Positions 30,226-30,828 of a DNA stretch of 30,828 nucleotides are shown piece by piece. Both the position numbers and the translations under genes were made by a program. Within the stretch, counting starts at the first letter, position 1. The number at the start of each line of letters is the position of its first letter. The DNA is from an uncultured Eubacteriales bacterium (GTDB lineage Bacteria > Bacillota > Clostridia > Oscillospirales > CAG-272): NCBI GenBank assembly GCA_934476315.1, contig CAKSNQ010000016.1, positions 1 to 30,828 of the forward strand, read 5' to 3'. The notes below the pieces were generated by a model, which searched no databases, was not told where the DNA came from, and saw only the letters and a program-made list of their open reading frames with translations.

Positions 30226-30828
30226 TCAATCCAGATAGCCCAGGCGGTAGAGCAACTCCGCCGTCAGAACCGCACCACCCGCCGCGCCGCGCAACGTATT
30301 GTGCGACAAGCACACGAATTTGTAGTCGAAGAAGTTGTCCTCGCGCAGTCTGCCGACCGTCACGCCCATGCCGCCGTAAATGTCACGGTCCAGCGCCGCC
30401 TGCGGACGATTGTCCTCCTCGAAATAGGTGATAAACTGTGCGGGTGCGTGGGGCAGCTTCAATTCCTGCGGCAAGCCGCGGTATGACTGCCAAGCCGCAA
30501 GGATCTCCTCCCGCGTCGGCTTTTTCTCAAACTTGACGAACACCGCGGCGGTATGACCGTCGCTGACGGGCACGCGGATGCATTGCGTCGTGATGAGCGG
30601 CTGCTCCGCCTTCACGATCGTTCCGTTTTCCACATGACCCCAGACGCGAAGCGGCTCCTGTTCGCTCTTTTCCTCCTCGCCGCCGATGTACGGAATGATG
30701 TTGTCCACCATCTCCGGCCAGTCACGGAAGGTTTTGCCCGCTCCCGAAATCGCCTGGTAAGTCGTGGCGACCACCAGCTTGGGACGCCATGCGAGAAGCG
30801 GAGTCAGCGCGGGGACGTACGACTGAAT
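30226..30828 (-). CDS. asd: Aspartate-semialdehyde dehydrogenase, archaeal/fungal-type, C-terminal part
   Basis: The last 200 codons of the gene are in the window; the N-terminal half, with the NADP site and the catalytic Cys, lies beyond the right edge. The enzyme reduces aspartyl phosphate to aspartate semialdehyde, the branch point for lysine/diaminopimelate, threonine and methionine. Seen here are TTYQAISGAGK, WPEMVDNIIPYIGGEEEKSEQE (split as WPEMVDNIIPYIG and GEEEKSEQE), the Arg-His pair of the active site in RVPVSDGH, and NTLRGAAGGAVLTAELL at the end. The PYIGGEEEK type insertion belongs to the archaeal/fungal branch of the family, which also occurs in Clostridia. It is followed by a terminator. 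Confidence 0.93.
   Translation of the reverse strand: MQSYVPALTPLLAWRPKLVVATTYQAISGAGKTFRDWPEMVDNIIPYIGGEEEKSEQEPLRVWGHVENGTIVKAEQPLITTQCIRVPVSDGHTAAVFVKFEKKPTREEILAAWQSYRGLPQELKLPHAPAQFITYFEEDNRPQAALDRDIYGGMGVTVGRLREDNFFDYKFVCLSHNTLRGAAGGAVLTAELLYRLGYLD

Noticed and set aside
1..30828. Mobile elements, CRISPR arrays, tRNA or rRNA genes
   Set aside because: I found no transposase or integrase motif, no regularly spaced repeat array with spacers, and no tRNA or rRNA signature in the window.

Overview
The window reads as a contiguous piece of a GC-rich, spore-forming Clostridia chromosome. The basis is a Firmicutes-type division and cell-wall (dcw) cluster carrying a SpoVD/FtsI penicillin-binding protein with PASTA repeats, a SpoVAF/GerA-type spore membrane protein, YqhQ (DUF1385) and YwlG/UPF0340 family proteins, GAGG-type ribosome binding sites and sigma-A promoters with 17-nt spacers. 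I infer an uncultured gut-type lineage in or near Oscillospirales/Christensenellales, but the sequence alone does not fix the family. I see no rRNA, tRNA, CRISPR array, insertion sequence or prophage.

Layout, left to right. (1) 1-2327 (-): the N-terminal 775 codons of a large secreted protein made of four tandem beta-sandwich-like modules, with its own promoter and two stacked 5' UTR hairpins. (2) 2514-17372 (-): the dcw cluster. Transcription runs right to left from a promoter at 17344-17372 that is followed by a MraZ-box operator: mraZ, rsmH, an enlarged ftsL-like gene, spoVD/ftsI, murE, murF, mraY, ftsW, murG, then a strong terminator. That terminator contains the next promoter, which drives ftsQ (divIB) behind a structured leader. 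ftsZ has a third promoter and another structured leader, and is followed by an overlapping 122-codon acidic ORF and a terminator. murD, murC, murB and ftsA are missing from the places they often occupy. (3) 17518-19134 (-): a stand-alone spoVAF-like gene with a candidate sigma-G promoter and a terminator. (4) 19155-25015 (-): a run of genes, several overlapping by 1-4 nt: radical SAM (YhcC type), DUF1385/YqhQ, nagB, UPF0340, a four-helix membrane protein, an SGNH hydrolase, a DUF4358 lipoprotein, then a terminator. (5) 25062-28020 (+): a divergent promoter driving a GH39-type glycosidase, followed by a COG2509 FAD-dependent oxidoreductase. (6) 27986-30828 (-): a TMEM165/Gdt1 transporter, dinB (DNA polymerase IV), a terminator and the C-terminal part of an aspartate-semialdehyde dehydrogenase.

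How the genes fit together: MurE, MurF, MraY and MurG make lipid II; FtsW and SpoVD/FtsI polymerise and cross-link it; FtsQ and the FtsL-like protein scaffold that machine; FtsZ organises it at mid-cell. Aspartate semialdehyde dehydrogenase feeds diaminopimelate synthesis, and MurE carries a DNxR motif consistent with diaminopimelate addition. NagB links amino-sugar breakdown or cell-wall recycling to glycolysis.

No single entirely new system stands out. The best candidates for novelty are the regulatory design of the division cluster (MraZ boxes, an ambiguous hairpin at the mraZ ribosome binding site, a promoter nested in a terminator, two structured leaders), the small acidic ORF overlapping the end of ftsZ, the roughly 190-residue cytoplasmic domain on the FtsL-like protein, and the repeat protein at the left edge. 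Start codons were often moved downstream of the longest ORF to the one with a good ribosome binding site; each case is noted.
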